Source of the DNA: Acidobacteriota bacterium
Lineage (GTDB): Bacteria > Acidobacteriota > Blastocatellia > Pyrinomonadales > Pyrinomonadaceae
Assembly: GCA_019242475.1 (NCBI GenBank)
Contig: JAFAVK010000123.1
Span: 1 to 64,000 of the forward strand
Reading direction: 5' to 3'
Length of the DNA stretch: 64,000 nt
Of this stretch, positions 17,944 through 27,046 are shown in pieces. Numbering within the stretch: position 1 is the first letter of the stretch; each line of letters begins with the position of its first letter. A program made the translations under genes and the position numbers. The notes under the pieces were generated by a model that saw nothing but the letters and a program-made list of their open reading frames with translations, ran no database searches and had not been told where the DNA came from.

Positions 17944-18933
17944 CTAGTTCGCGCCGCCGCCTCCCGACGCCGCCGGCCTCAGCATGCCGTGCATCCCGAT
18001 CCAGCGCACGAAGGCTTCGAACCAGCCGGTGCTCGTCGTCTCCTTCGGGTACATCCCGAAGCCGTGGCCGCCCTGTTCATAAAGGTGGAATTCGATGGGG
18101 CGCTTCGCCGTCTTCCAGCTATCGATGAGCCCGTAGCCGCCGTTCGCGAAGAAAGGGTCGTCGGCGGCGAGGGCGATGAACAACGGCGGCGCATCGACCG
18201 GCACGGTGACGGGCGCGAGTGGGCCGTAGATGATGCCGATGAAGGCCGGCTTCGCATCCTCGCCCGCGAGCGTGGTCGCCATCGTCAGCATCGCGCCCGC
18301 GGAGAAGCCGACCATGCCGATCCGGCGGGGATCGACGTGCCACTCGGCGGAACGCTTCCGGATCAGTGCGAACGCCGCGCGGGCGTCGGCGATCTGCGGG
18401 GCGAGACCGGCCATCGCCCTCTCGGGGTCGGGGCGCGGCGGCCGCGCCGTCGCCGAAAACATCTCCCGCATAGACCGCTCGAACCCCGGCATGTCGGCCG
18501 GTGTCTGGTTCAAGCGGTATTTGAGGACGAACGCGGCGACGCCCCTTTCCGCCAGCGCGCGGGCGACGTCCCAGCCTTCGTTCTCCATGGACAAGGTGCG
18601 GAAACCGCCGCCGGGCGCGACGACGACGGCGGCGCCGCTTGCCTTGGCTGGGTCGGGCAGAAAGGGCGTCAGCGTCGCGACCGTGACGTTGCGCGCAAAC
18701 TGCTTGCCGTACTGTCTATGCCAGGACTCCGGGTTCTTCGCGCCGGGCAGCGGGCCGGTGCCGAGTTCGATCGCGTCGGGCTGCGCAGGCGTGTCGATGG
18801 GCGTCATCCGGTCGTCCTGCGCCCGTGCCGGCGACACGAGCGCGGCGACGAGCACAAGCCCGACGACCACCAAACGAGAATAGTTTGACCACGCGAAAGA
18901 CCGCTTCGTCCAGAGATTCGACATGTGCCTCAC
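17944..18933 (-). CDS. Secreted alpha/beta hydrolase, BD-FAE/acetyl-esterase type
   Basis: This is a 329-residue protein with a signal peptide (VVVGLVLVAALVSPARAQ). The oxyanion-hole motif HGGG appears as APGGGFRTLS. The nucleophile elbow is GFSAGAM, the acid lies in ALAADDPFF and the base in GGHGFGM, giving a complete triad. This pattern fits BD-FAE/Aes-like esterases, including acetyl- and feruloyl-esterases acting on plant polysaccharide decorations. Its place just beside the pectin locus is consistent with deacetylation of plant cell wall, but that is inference. The C-terminus ends in a low-complexity PAASGGGGAN tail. The gene is monocistronic and convergent with the ADOP gene. Confidence 0.85.
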   Translation of the reverse strand: MRHMSNLWTKRSFAWSNYSRLVVVGLVLVAALVSPARAQDDRMTPIDTPAQPDAIELGTGPLPGAKNPESWHRQYGKQFARNVTVATLTPFLPDPAKASGAAVVVAPGGGFRTLSMENEGWDVARALAERGVAAFVLKYRLNQTPADMPGFERSMREMFSATARPPRPDPERAMAGLAPQIADARAAFALIRKRSAEWHVDPRRIGMVGFSAGAMLTMATTLAGEDAKPAFIGIIYGPLAPVTVPVDAPPLFIALAADDPFFANGGYGLIDSWKTAKRPIEFHLYEQGGHGFGMYPKETTSTGWFEAFVRWIGMHGMLRPAASGGGGAN

Positions 18934-19060
18934 GCCAGCTTCCCCTCCGACTGTGTTGATTCAGGATCAAGCCATATTGTCCTACAGATCGAGCCGTGTC
19001 ACGTATGGGCAAACGCCGAAACGGGGCCCCTACGTCTCATAGGAGTAATTATGTGCCCAG

Positions 19061-19124
19061 CGGCTTTGATTCAAAAGTCCGTTTTGATGCAAAAGTCTGT
19101 GAGTTGATGCAAAAGTCAAAGCCG
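19061..19124. repeat. Three direct repeats framed by a 9-bp inverted repeat
   Basis: TTGATTCAAAAGTC at 19066-19079 is followed by two copies of TTGATGCAAAAGTC at 19084-19097 and 19104-19117. CGGCTTTGA at 19061-19069 and TCAAAGCCG at 19116-19124 are exact inverted repeats at the two ends. The whole could fold, or could be a binding-site array or a remnant of a mobile element end. Confidence 0.6.
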
Positions 19125-19307
19125 AATTAAGGAGTGGATTGGATAGCAATATTTTCGTTAGGAGTAAGGCGGAGGTCGGTGCGCGCTAGATTCAATACGA
19201 TGCACCGCAACCCTTTTCAGAGAAGGCTACAGAGAGGCCGCCATGCCAGACGATGAAGCCCTGGCTCCCGGCGTGGCTCCGCGCGCGAAGCGTCGTCGAG
19301 GATGACG

Positions 19308-19341
19308 AAAGGGGCTCCGGCCATGAAACCGGAGCCCCTTT
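19308..19341 (-). terminator. Hairpin terminator of the giant pectinase gene
   Basis: AAAGGGGCTCCGG at 19308-19320 pairs with CCGGAGCCCCTTT at 19329-19341 around an 8-base loop. On the minus strand the stem ends in CCCCTTTCG, 20 bases after the stop codon of the gene at 19363. Confidence 0.75.
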
Positions 19342-19362
19342 GGTTTTGGTCGCAGTCGGGTC

Positions 19363-22300
19363 TTACTTGAGTTGGAGCTGCGTCGTGTAGACGTGCGGGT
19401 CGGCGCCGACCGTGAAGTAGAGGCGGTAGGTGCCGGGGGCGTAGCCCGTCGTCTTGAGGTTGAAGACGTAGCCGTCACCCGTGAAGCGGAAGTTGCCGCC
19501 GGGGTTGGCGTTGCCCGCGTCGGCCGCGGGGCCGTATGTGTCGGACGAGTCCGGCCCGACGCCCAGCGCGTGCAAGACCTTGTCGGCCGAAGAGAGGTTC
19601 GCGCCCGCGTTGTCGAGCAGTTGCAGCTTGACGGGGACGGTGCTGCCCGCCTTGTTGACCTTGTCCACTTCGTAGAGCGGCTCAAGCCGGTAGCCGACCG
19701 CGTAGCCGACCGTCTTCGTCGTCTGGTTGCCGGCCTCGTCCGTCGTGCTGACCGTGAAGGTCTTCGCGCCGACCGTCGCCGTGTCGAGCGGGCTCGCGCC
19801 CTCGGCCGTGCCGACGCAGGTCGCGTTACCCGACAGGTTGTCCGTGCAGGCGAAGTCCGCCAGCACAGACTCGCCGACCGCGTAGAAGGCGCCCTCCGCG
19901 GGGCGCACGACGTTGACCGAGGGCGCCGTCTTGTCGATGTTCACGTCGCCCACCGCCGCGCTCGCCGTGTTGCCCGCGAGGTCTTCGACCGTGAAGGTGT
20001 GAGCCTGGCCCGCGCCCTCGGCGGTGAAGGTGTACGCGCCCTGCGCGGGCGAGTTCGCGGCGAGGCCGGACGTTGCATCGCTCGCCGTGTAGCCGACGAG
20101 CACGTCCGTCCTGTTCCAGCCCGCGGCGTTCGCCGGGGTCACGCGCGAGGCGTTGACGGTCGGCGCCGTCTTGTCGATGTTGACTTCGCCGACGGTCTGG
20201 CTCGCGGTGTTGCCCGCGAGGTCTTTGACCTCGATGGTCTGCGACTGACCCGCGCCCTCATTCGAGAAGGTCAGGGAGTCGCTCAAGGTGGCGCCCGAGG
20301 CGAAGCCGGAGCCCGAGTCGGTCGCCGTGTAGTTGGCGACAACGTCTGTGTTGTTCCAGCCGTTCGCGTTCGCGGCCGTGCGCGTCACGTCGCCGATGGA
20401 GGGCGCGGTCTTGTCGAGCTTGACCGTGAAGGTCTGCGCCGCCTCGGTGTTGCCCGCCTGGTCTTTGGCGTAGAAGACGACGTTCGTCGTGCCCTCGCTC
20501 GTGACCGGGATGTTGGCGGTCGGGCCGAAGACGTGCGTGAACACGCCGTTCACGCTGTAGACGATCTCGCGCAGGCCCGAGCCGCCGTCGTTGTCGGACG
20601 CTGCGAGCGTGAGCGTCACGTCCGAGTTGTGCCAGCCCGCGTCGTTGGCCGGCTGCGAGAGCGTGGCCGAGGTGACGGGCGCGACCGTGTCGGCCGCGGG
20701 GTCGATGCCGGGCGCGGGCACGAGGTCGTTCAGGTACAGCTCAAGGTTCGTGTAGCCGCCCGCGGCGACGGCCGGGCCGTCCGCGGGGTCGGTCGGGTTG
20801 AGGCCGTGGCTGCTCTCCCACTGGTCGGGGATGCCGTCGCCGTCCGCGTCGTTCAGCGCCGGGCCAGGGTTGAGCGTGGGGTAGCCGCCCACGTCGTTCT
20901 GCGAGTTGATGTGGCGGCCCGTCTCGCCCCGCACCTCGCCCGCGACGCGCTCGTCCACGGAGTCGCGCTTGAGCGAGCTGCCCGAAGTCTTGAGCACCAG
21001 CTCGTAGGCGGTCGCCGCGTCGTGCGTGTTGACCTGCGCGAACTCGAAGCGCGCGGGCTCGCGCTTGACGTAGGAGCCGATGAACATCGACCACTCGTTG
21101 TTGACGCCGTCGCGGATGCCGTCCTTGTCGCCGTCGAGCAGGTTGTTCGACTGGTAAATCTGCGTCGTCGCGCCGCCGCTGCTGAAGGCGCGGAGCTTGG
21201 ACGAGGCGGTCATCGGGCCGGCGACGAGGTAGTTGCCGACGTAGTTGACGCGCGGCGAGCCCTCTTCGGCCGGGCCGCTGTAGGTCGCCTCGGCGCCCCA
21301 GTCATAGATGATGTTGTTGACGAAGTCGAGCCCGATGTCGTCGCCGACGCGCGGGTTGCGGCTGTCGTGGTGCGCGTAGAGGTTGTGATGGTACGTGACC
21401 TGCCCCGCGCCGTAACGGATGAGCGAGCCGTAGCCGTGCGCGCCCTTCACGTGGCAGGAGTTCTTCATGCTCTCCGTGATGAACGACCACTGCACGCTCA
21501 CGCGGTCGGACTCCGTGACCGACAGCGTCTCGTCCACGCTCCAGGAGGCCGAGACGTGGTCGATGATCACGTCCGAAGTCTTATCGACCCACAGCGCGTC
21601 GTCCTGCACCGCCGGGCAGTTGATGTCGCCCATGCGGAAGCGCAGGTAGCGGATGACGACGTTGTTGCCGGTGACGACCGCCGAGTGTCCGGCGACCGTC
21701 ACGCCGTCACCGGGCGCCGTCTGGCCCGCGATGGTCAGGAAAGACTTGTTGATGTTCAGGCGCGTGGCGAGGTAGATGGTGCCCGCCACGTCGAAGACAA
21801 TGGTGCGCGGCCCCGTCGCCGAGCTGATGCCGTAGCGGAGACTTCCCTCGCCCGTGTCGTTGAGGTTGGTGACGTGGTACACGTCGCCGCCGCGCCCGCC
21901 CTTCGCGTTCGCGCCCGCGCCCTCCGCGCCGGGGAAGGCCGCGAGGGGCTGCGTGCCCGGCGCGTAGATGGTCAACGTGGCCGACGTGCCGCCGCGGTAG
22001 TTCGGGTCGTTAATCGTGGCGACGACGCTGTACGTGCCGGCCGCGGTCGGCGGCGCGGCCGAGCCGTTGTAGGTCAGCGCGACGAACGGCCCGGCGGGGT
22101 TCGTGTTGACGGTCGCGGACTTCGGCGTGCCGTCGTACGTGTGCACGAGGTTCGAGAGCGTGACGGCGACCGGCGTGCGGTCAACGACGAGTGTGCCCGT
22201 CGCCGAGCCCTGGTAGTTCGGGTCGTTGACCGTGGCGACGACCGTGTAGGTGCCGATAGCCGTCGGGGGCGTCGTGCTGCCGTTGTAGGTGACGTTGACG

Positions 22301-25077
22301 GGCAGGCCCGCGGGCTCGGTCGTGACCGAGACGGCGGCGGGCGAGCCGTTGAAGTTCTGCGCGAGGTTCGAGAGCGTGACCCCGGCCGTCAATTTCGTCT
22401 GCGGCACCCAGCCGCCGAGCACGAACGCGGGGTCGCTCCACTGCACGGCCTCGGCCGCGGTGAGCTGGCGCGAGACGTTCAAGCGCTGGCTCACGTCAAC
22501 GGGGTTGCCGTTCAGGTCGCGGCTGTTGTACTCCCAGAACTGGACGTTGGGCGCGGTCGTCGCGTTGTTGAGCAGCCAGCCGGCGGGGATGTAGACGGAG
22601 GGCTGCATCTGCGCGTTGATGTAGACGACCTGGCTGTAAGGGAAGACGCCGGGGTCGATGCGCGACAAGTAAGAGCCGGTGACGCCCGAAGCGCCCGTCA
22701 GTTTGCAGTTGAGGAACACGTCGCCGTTGCGCCCCTGCGGGTTGCGAATCTGCGTGAGGTACGCGCCCGAGCTGAGCATCTTCAGCTCCGTGTTCTGGAA
22801 GAAGACCGTGCCCGCGCCCCAGACGAAATCAACGTCGCCCTCGATGTAGCTGTCGGTGACGAAGCCCCCCTGGTTCGTCGGGCTTTGCAGGAGGAGCGTG
22901 TCCTGGAAGCTGTAGAGGCTGACCTTGTTGAGGACGATGCGGTTGTTGTTGCCGCGGAACGCTTCGGCCTGCGAGCCGCCCTTCGGCGTCGTGTTGCGGA
23001 GCGTGATGTTCTCAAGGGTGAAGTCGGCGGCGTCCACGCCGAACATGGCGCGGGTCGTCGTCGAGGTCGGGTTGAAGGTGTTGTTGTTGGCGTACTGGAC
23101 GACGCTCGCGTCGCGGTCTTCGCCGCGCACGGTGACGAAAGGCTTGTTCGAACCGACGTAGACGATCTCGGTGTACGTCCCCTTCTTGACGAGGATGACG
23201 ACGCGCTTCGCGTTGTTCGCGGGCACGAAGTCCACGGCGCCCTGCACGGTGGCGAAGTCGCCCGAGCCGTCCGCCGCGACCGTCAGCTGAGTCGCGCCCG
23301 CGGCCGGCGCGGTCGTCTTCGTCGAGAAGTTCCAGACTGAAGTATCGGAGAAGCCGACGAAGGGCGCGCCGTTCGAGTCCTTGACGACGCCCGGCTCCAA
23401 CGTCACGTAGTAGCTCGTGTTGTAGGCGAGCTTCTGGTGCAGGTAGATGGCCGCGGTGTTGCCGTTGACGATGACGGGGCGGTAGTTGAAAGTGACCGCG
23501 CCGTTCAGGCGCGACTGCGTCGCGGCGCTCATGTCGATGGTATCGACGAGCGAGCCCGTCTCGCTGTAAACGCGGATGCGGCCCGACGTGCCGACCGCGG
23601 GCGCCTGGTTGAAGGTCAGGTAGAGCGGCGCGTCCACGTCCACGTTCGAGGCGTAGTTCGACGGCGCGAAGCCGGTCGCCTGCATCGTCGAGACGACGAG
23701 CAGTTTGGCCGTCGAGCTGGTGACGCTGCCGCTGGAGTTGCTGACCACGACGTAGTAGTCGGCCGAGTCGGTCACCTGTGCGGACGCGAAGTTGAGCGCG
23801 GCCTGGGTCGCGCCGGGGATGAGCACGCCGTTCTTGAACCACTGGTAGAAGAGGCCGTCGCCCGTCGCCGCGACCGAGAGGCTCGCGGGGCCGCCGACGT
23901 TGGCGTTCGTGTCGGCGGGCTGCGTCGTGATCGAAGGCGGCGGCGGCACCGGGTCAACGCTGACGTTGAGCGTGACGGGGTTGCTGTTGACGCTGCCGCC
24001 GGGGTTCGTGACGGCCGCCTTGTAGACGCCCGCGTCCGAGAGCTGCACGTTCGTCAGGTTGAGCGTCGGCGTCGTGGCCGAGGCGTTGTTCTGGATCGGC
24101 TGGTCGTTCTTCGTCCACTGGTACGTGAGCGAGTTGCCGCTCGCGCCCACGGAGGTCGTGACGTTGCTGCCCACCTGCACGGTCAGGTTCGAGGGCTGCG
24201 GCTGGCTCGTGATGACCGGGAGCGCCGGGCTGAAATCGACGCGGACGTTCGTGAACTTCACCTGCTTGGCGAAGGTGTTGTTGGCGACGCGGAGGCCGAA
24301 GTAGTCGAAGGTCGTCAGCGCGGGCGAGCCTGAGTCAACGGCCGTGTAGGAATAGTTGGCCGGGAGCGCGCCGCCCGTGACCGAGACGGTGATGCGCGTG
24401 TCGGTGGCCGTCTGCCGCTCGACGGTGTAGGTCAACGTGTAGGGCGTGTTGGCCGCGAGCGTCTGGCGCGTGCCGGCGCCCGTGCCCGAGAGCGGCGTCC
24501 AGTCGGTCGTGCCCATGCTGTTGAAGGGATTGTTCGGGTTCCCGAGGTTGGCGCCCAGGCGCCGGTAGAGGATGAAGGGCGCGCCCGAGCCGCTCGGGAA
24601 GAACTGAAGGCCGTAGCCGGTGTCGTTGGCGAACGTGGCGTCGTTCATGCCGCCGGTCGGGTTCGCGGCGTTGCGCGTGGCCTTCGAGTCGAGCACGCCG
24701 TAGCGTATGTCGGTGCCGCTCGTCGCGGGGAATGTCGGCCCGAGCAGGAACGTCTCGGAGACGGAGACCTTGTCGCCCACGCCGAGGCTCACGGGCGCGC
24801 CCGGATTCGTGAAGAAGCCCCAGAAGGCGTCCGAGCTGGTCGTGTTGGTCAGGTCGAAGGTGACCGAGCCGTTGGCGTCCGTGTGCGTGGTGGTGGTGCG
24901 GCCGTTGAAGATGCGGATCGAGTTGTTCGCTAAATCCTGGTTCTGACTGTTGCCGTCGGCGAACGTGTCGTTGAGGAGCGTGTTGCCGGCGGCCCCGGCG
25001 ACGAAAGGGATGGCGAGGGCGGCCACGCACGCGAGGGCGGCGCACAGAAGGAGAGTCCTGAAAGCTTTCATCTTCAA
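19363..25077 (-). CDS. Giant secreted pectinesterase-pectate lyase (CE8-PL1) multidomain protein
   Basis: This is 1904 residues with a Sec signal peptide (1-30). In order: a lectin/LamG-like domain (about 32-285), two Ig-like domains (285-375, 380-460), an SbsA/Big_5-like Ig domain (462-590), a CE8 pectin methylesterase (597-895), two MBG-type Ig domains (898-1037), a PL1-type pectate lyase (1047-1330), a Ca-binding DADGDGIPD segment (1410-1418), four Ig-like repeats, three opening DKTAP (about 1460-1795), and a PxKF-like C-terminal domain (1797-1904). CE8 residues are QDTL at 725-728, DFVWG at 750-754 and SRID near 805 in place of the usual GRPW. The PL1 domain opens FPGAEGAGANAKGGRGGDVYHVTNLND. 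The first enzyme removes methyl esters and the second cleaves the resulting polygalacturonate, so one chain could do both steps outside the cell. Confidence 0.92.
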   Translation of the reverse strand: MKMKAFRTLLLCAALACVAALAIPFVAGAAGNTLLNDTFADGNSQNQDLANNSIRIFNGRTTTTHTDANGSVTFDLTNTTSSDAFWGFFTNPGAPVSLGVGDKVSVSETFLLGPTFPATSGTDIRYGVLDSKATRNAANPTGGMNDATFANDTGYGLQFFPSGSGAPFILYRRLGANLGNPNNPFNSMGTTDWTPLSGTGAGTRQTLAANTPYTLTYTVERQTATDTRITVSVTGGALPANYSYTAVDSGSPALTTFDYFGLRVANNTFAKQVKFTNVRVDFSPALPVITSQPQPSNLTVQVGSNVTTSVGASGNSLTYQWTKNDQPIQNNASATTPTLNLTNVQLSDAGVYKAAVTNPGGSVNSNPVTLNVSVDPVPPPPSITTQPADTNANVGGPASLSVAATGDGLFYQWFKNGVLIPGATQAALNFASAQVTDSADYYVVVSNSSGSVTSSTAKLLVVSTMQATGFAPSNYASNVDVDAPLYLTFNQAPAVGTSGRIRVYSETGSLVDTIDMSAATQSRLNGAVTFNYRPVIVNGNTAAIYLHQKLAYNTSYYVTLEPGVVKDSNGAPFVGFSDTSVWNFSTKTTAPAAGATQLTVAADGSGDFATVQGAVDFVPANNAKRVVILVKKGTYTEIVYVGSNKPFVTVRGEDRDASVVQYANNNTFNPTSTTTRAMFGVDAADFTLENITLRNTTPKGGSQAEAFRGNNNRIVLNKVSLYSFQDTLLLQSPTNQGGFVTDSYIEGDVDFVWGAGTVFFQNTELKMLSSGAYLTQIRNPQGRNGDVFLNCKLTGASGVTGSYLSRIDPGVFPYSQVVYINAQMQPSVYIPAGWLLNNATTAPNVQFWEYNSRDLNGNPVDVSQRLNVSRQLTAAEAVQWSDPAFVLGGWVPQTKLTAGVTLSNLAQNFNGSPAAVSVTTEPAGLPVNVTYNGSTTPPTAIGTYTVVATVNDPNYQGSATGTLVVDRTPVAVTLSNLVHTYDGTPKSATVNTNPAGPFVALTYNGSAAPPTAAGTYSVVATINDPNYRGGTSATLTIYAPGTQPLAAFPGAEGAGANAKGGRGGDVYHVTNLNDTGEGSLRYGISSATGPRTIVFDVAGTIYLATRLNINKSFLTIAGQTAPGDGVTVAGHSAVVTGNNVVIRYLRFRMGDINCPAVQDDALWVDKTSDVIIDHVSASWSVDETLSVTESDRVSVQWSFITESMKNSCHVKGAHGYGSLIRYGAGQVTYHHNLYAHHDSRNPRVGDDIGLDFVNNIIYDWGAEATYSGPAEEGSPRVNYVGNYLVAGPMTASSKLRAFSSGGATTQIYQSNNLLDGDKDGIRDGVNNEWSMFIGSYVKREPARFEFAQVNTHDAATAYELVLKTSGSSLKRDSVDERVAGEVRGETGRHINSQNDVGGYPTLNPGPALNDADGDGIPDQWESSHGLNPTDPADGPAVAAGGYTNLELYLNDLVPAPGIDPAADTVAPVTSATLSQPANDAGWHNSDVTLTLAASDNDGGSGLREIVYSVNGVFTHVFGPTANIPVTSEGTTNVVFYAKDQAGNTEAAQTFTVKLDKTAPSIGDVTRTAANANGWNNTDVVANYTATDSGSGFASGATLSDSLTFSNEGAGQSQTIEVKDLAGNTASQTVGEVNIDKTAPTVNASRVTPANAAGWNRTDVLVGYTASDATSGLAANSPAQGAYTFTAEGAGQAHTFTVEDLAGNTASAAVGDVNIDKTAPSVNVVRPAEGAFYAVGESVLADFACTDNLSGNATCVGTAEGASPLDTATVGAKTFTVSTTDEAGNQTTKTVGYAVGYRLEPLYEVDKVNKAGSTVPVKLQLLDNAGANLSSADKVLHALGVGPDSSDTYGPAADAGNANPGGNFRFTGDGYVFNLKTTGYAPGTYRLYFTVGADPHVYTTQLQLK

Positions 25078-25578
25078 CGTCCTTATTTGCAGGAATGTCT
25101 GTACCGGACTGCGCGCTCGCCTTGAGAGGACGACCGAGACGCACCCGGTAAAAGCGAGAATTGGGCGGCCACCTTAAGGGCAGAAGCTAAAATGGTAAGC
25201 ACCAATTCGCGCAAACGTATAACATGCGACGAAAATTCAAGTCAAGGCATTTCACGGTGCCAGGCCAGAAAATTTCAATCTATGATGATTCCAGTGCGAA
25301 TTTAGCTTGCCCGGAGGTAGGCAGTTTGTGTTAATTTGTCTTCCGACCAAATTCGAAGATGATTGGATAAGGGTCAGACCAATTAACCATTTCCCGATTC
25401 ATACGAATTTGCTGCAAAAAGTGAAGCACGAGCTTCGCGGTCTATTTTTGAAGGGCGAAGACGGGGGCGGAGTCTCGTCACACAAGGGCGCGGAAACGCA
25501 CGCCCCTTCCCTCCCCTTTCTGCTATCATCGACGCAACCCGAACAACCCAGGCCAGACGACAAGAGGTGAATACTTCC
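25078..25578. other. Divergent regulatory region between two pectinase operons
   Basis: The 500-base gap separates the CE8-PL1 gene (-) and GH28 (+). It holds the operator-like site at 25372-25388 and a degenerate relative, GGTAAGCACCAATT, at 25194-25207 with a 4-base instead of 3-base centre. The stretch around 25200-25420 is AT-rich compared with its surroundings. No gene is seen. Confidence 0.55.
25372..25388 (+). promoter_or_regulatory. Putative GntR operator a
   Basis: GGTCAGACCAATTAACC matches the window consensus GGTnnnACCAnTTAnnn. It sits about 190 bases before GH28 and about 295 bases before the CE8-PL1 start. Confidence 0.6.
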
Positions 25579-27039
25579 ATGCGACGCTTGCTCAGTTGCA
25601 CCGCCGCCGCGGTTCTGCTCCTCGGCGCTTTCACTTCCCACATGCCCGCGGACGCGCAGAGCACGACGCGCTTTGAACAGAGGCCGCGCGCGAACGGCCC
25701 GCGCCGCACCGTCGGTTGGGACGAGGTGCCTTCCATCCTCGCGCGCATACGCCCGCCGAAGTTCCCCGCGCGCGACTTCCCCGTCACAGACTTCGGCGCG
25801 CGCGCGGGCGGCGACTTCGACAACACGGAGGCCATCCGCAAGGCGATTGACGCCTGCAACCGCGCGGGCGGGGGGCGCGTCGTCGTCCCGGCCGGCGTCT
25901 ACATGACGGGCGCGATTCACCTCAAGAGCAACGTCAACCTCTACGTCTCCGAAGGCGCGACTTTGAAATTCTTCGACGACCCCGCGAAGTACCTGCCCGC
26001 CGTCTACACGCGCTGGGAGGGAACGGAGCTGATGAACTACTCGCCCCTTATCTACGCCTTCGAGCAGCAGAACATCGCCGTCACGGGCAAGGGCACGCTC
26101 GACGGCGGCGCGTCGGACGAGCACTGGTGGAAGTGGGCGCGGCGTCAGGGCTCAAACCCTGCGCCGGCCACGGCCGACGTGCGCCGCCTGCGCGAGATGG
26201 GCAACACGGGCGTGCCCGTCGGCGAGCGCGTCTTCGGCGCGGGCCATTTCTTACGCCCGACCTTCATCGAGCCCTACCGCTGCCGCAACGTCCTCGTCGA
26301 GGGCGTCACCATCGTCAACTCGCCCTTCTGGGAGGTGCACCCCACGCTCTCGCAGAACGTCACCGTCCGCGCCCTCAACATACACAGCCACGGCCCGAAC
26401 AACGACGGCTGCGACCCGGAGTCTTCGAAGGACGTTTTGATCGAGGACTGCGTCTTCGACACGGGCGACGACTGCATCGCCATCAAGTCCGGCCGCGACG
26501 ACGACGGGCGCCGCGTCGGCGTCGCCTCCGAGAACATCATCATCCGCCACTGCACGATGCAGGACGGGCACGGCGGCGTCGTCATCGGCAGCGAGATTTC
26601 GGGCGACTGCCGTAACGTCTTTGCCGAGGACTGCAAGATGGACAGCCCGAACCTCGACCGCGCCCTGCGCTTGAAGTCGAACGCCATCCGCGGCGGCGTG
26701 ATCGAAAACGTCTTCATGCGCAACGTCGAGGTGGGCCGCGTCTCCGAGGCCGTCCTGACCATCGACCTGCTCTACGACACGGGCGACAAGGGGCCTTACA
26801 AGCCGGTCGTGCGCAACGTCCAGCTCGAGAACGTGACGAGCCGTTCGAGCCCGCGCGTGATGTGGGTGGTCGGCTTCCCCGGCGTCACCATCGACGACAT
26901 ACGCTTCCGCAACTGCACCTTCCGCGGCGTCGAGACGGCGGAAGTCCTGAACAACGCCGGCTCCTTCAGCTTCGAGAACGTGACCATCGAGCCGGCCAAG
27001 CGCGGCCGCAGCCTCAACTCGCCGCAGGCGTCGCAGTAA
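25579..27039 (+). CDS. Secreted GH28 polygalacturonase
   Basis: This is a 486-residue protein with a Sec signal peptide (MRRLLSCTAAAVLLLGAF, cleavage near ADAQS). The right-handed beta-helix catalytic domain shows all GH28 signatures: NNDGCDPES at 274-282, GDDCIAIKSG with Asp297 and Asp298, and GHGGVVIGSE with His331. GH28 hydrolyses alpha-1,4 galacturonate links in homogalacturonan or rhamnogalacturonan; exo or endo mode cannot be told here. The ATG at 25579 lies nine bases after AGAGGTG; the GTG at 25567 would overlap that site. It heads an operon with a pectinesterase 7 bases downstream, and an operator-like site lies upstream. A paralogue with a Tat-type leader lies at 50314. Confidence 0.93.
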   Translation: MRRLLSCTAAAVLLLGAFTSHMPADAQSTTRFEQRPRANGPRRTVGWDEVPSILARIRPPKFPARDFPVTDFGARAGGDFDNTEAIRKAIDACNRAGGGRVVVPAGVYMTGAIHLKSNVNLYVSEGATLKFFDDPAKYLPAVYTRWEGTELMNYSPLIYAFEQQNIAVTGKGTLDGGASDEHWWKWARRQGSNPAPATADVRRLREMGNTGVPVGERVFGAGHFLRPTFIEPYRCRNVLVEGVTIVNSPFWEVHPTLSQNVTVRALNIHSHGPNNDGCDPESSKDVLIEDCVFDTGDDCIAIKSGRDDDGRRVGVASENIIIRHCTMQDGHGGVVIGSEISGDCRNVFAEDCKMDSPNLDRALRLKSNAIRGGVIENVFMRNVEVGRVSEAVLTIDLLYDTGDKGPYKPVVRNVQLENVTSRSSPRVMWVVGFPGVTIDDIRFRNCTFRGVETAEVLNNAGSFSFENVTIEPAKRGRSLNSPQASQ

Positions 27040-27046
27040 AGTTGAT

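Larger units (their letters stand above)
18934..19362. other. Intergenic region with short repeats and a terminator
   Basis: This gap lies upstream of the esterase gene and downstream of the giant pectinase gene. It contains the inverted and direct repeats at 19061-19124 and the hairpin at 19308-19341. The base composition near 19030-19200 is clearly more AT-rich than the flanking genes. No coding frame worth calling was found. Confidence 0.45.

Noticed and set aside
17885..19060. A mobile element bounded by TTATGTGC at 17889 and 19050
   Set aside because: The shared 8-base string is too short, no transposase or integrase lies between, and the esterase gene there looks ordinary.
19372..23340. 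A 1322-codon open frame on the plus strand opposite the CE8-PL1 gene
   Set aside because: Its residue use is Arg/Val/Ala-rich nonsense typical of antisense frames in high-GC genes; no domain is recognisable, and the minus-strand gene is clear.
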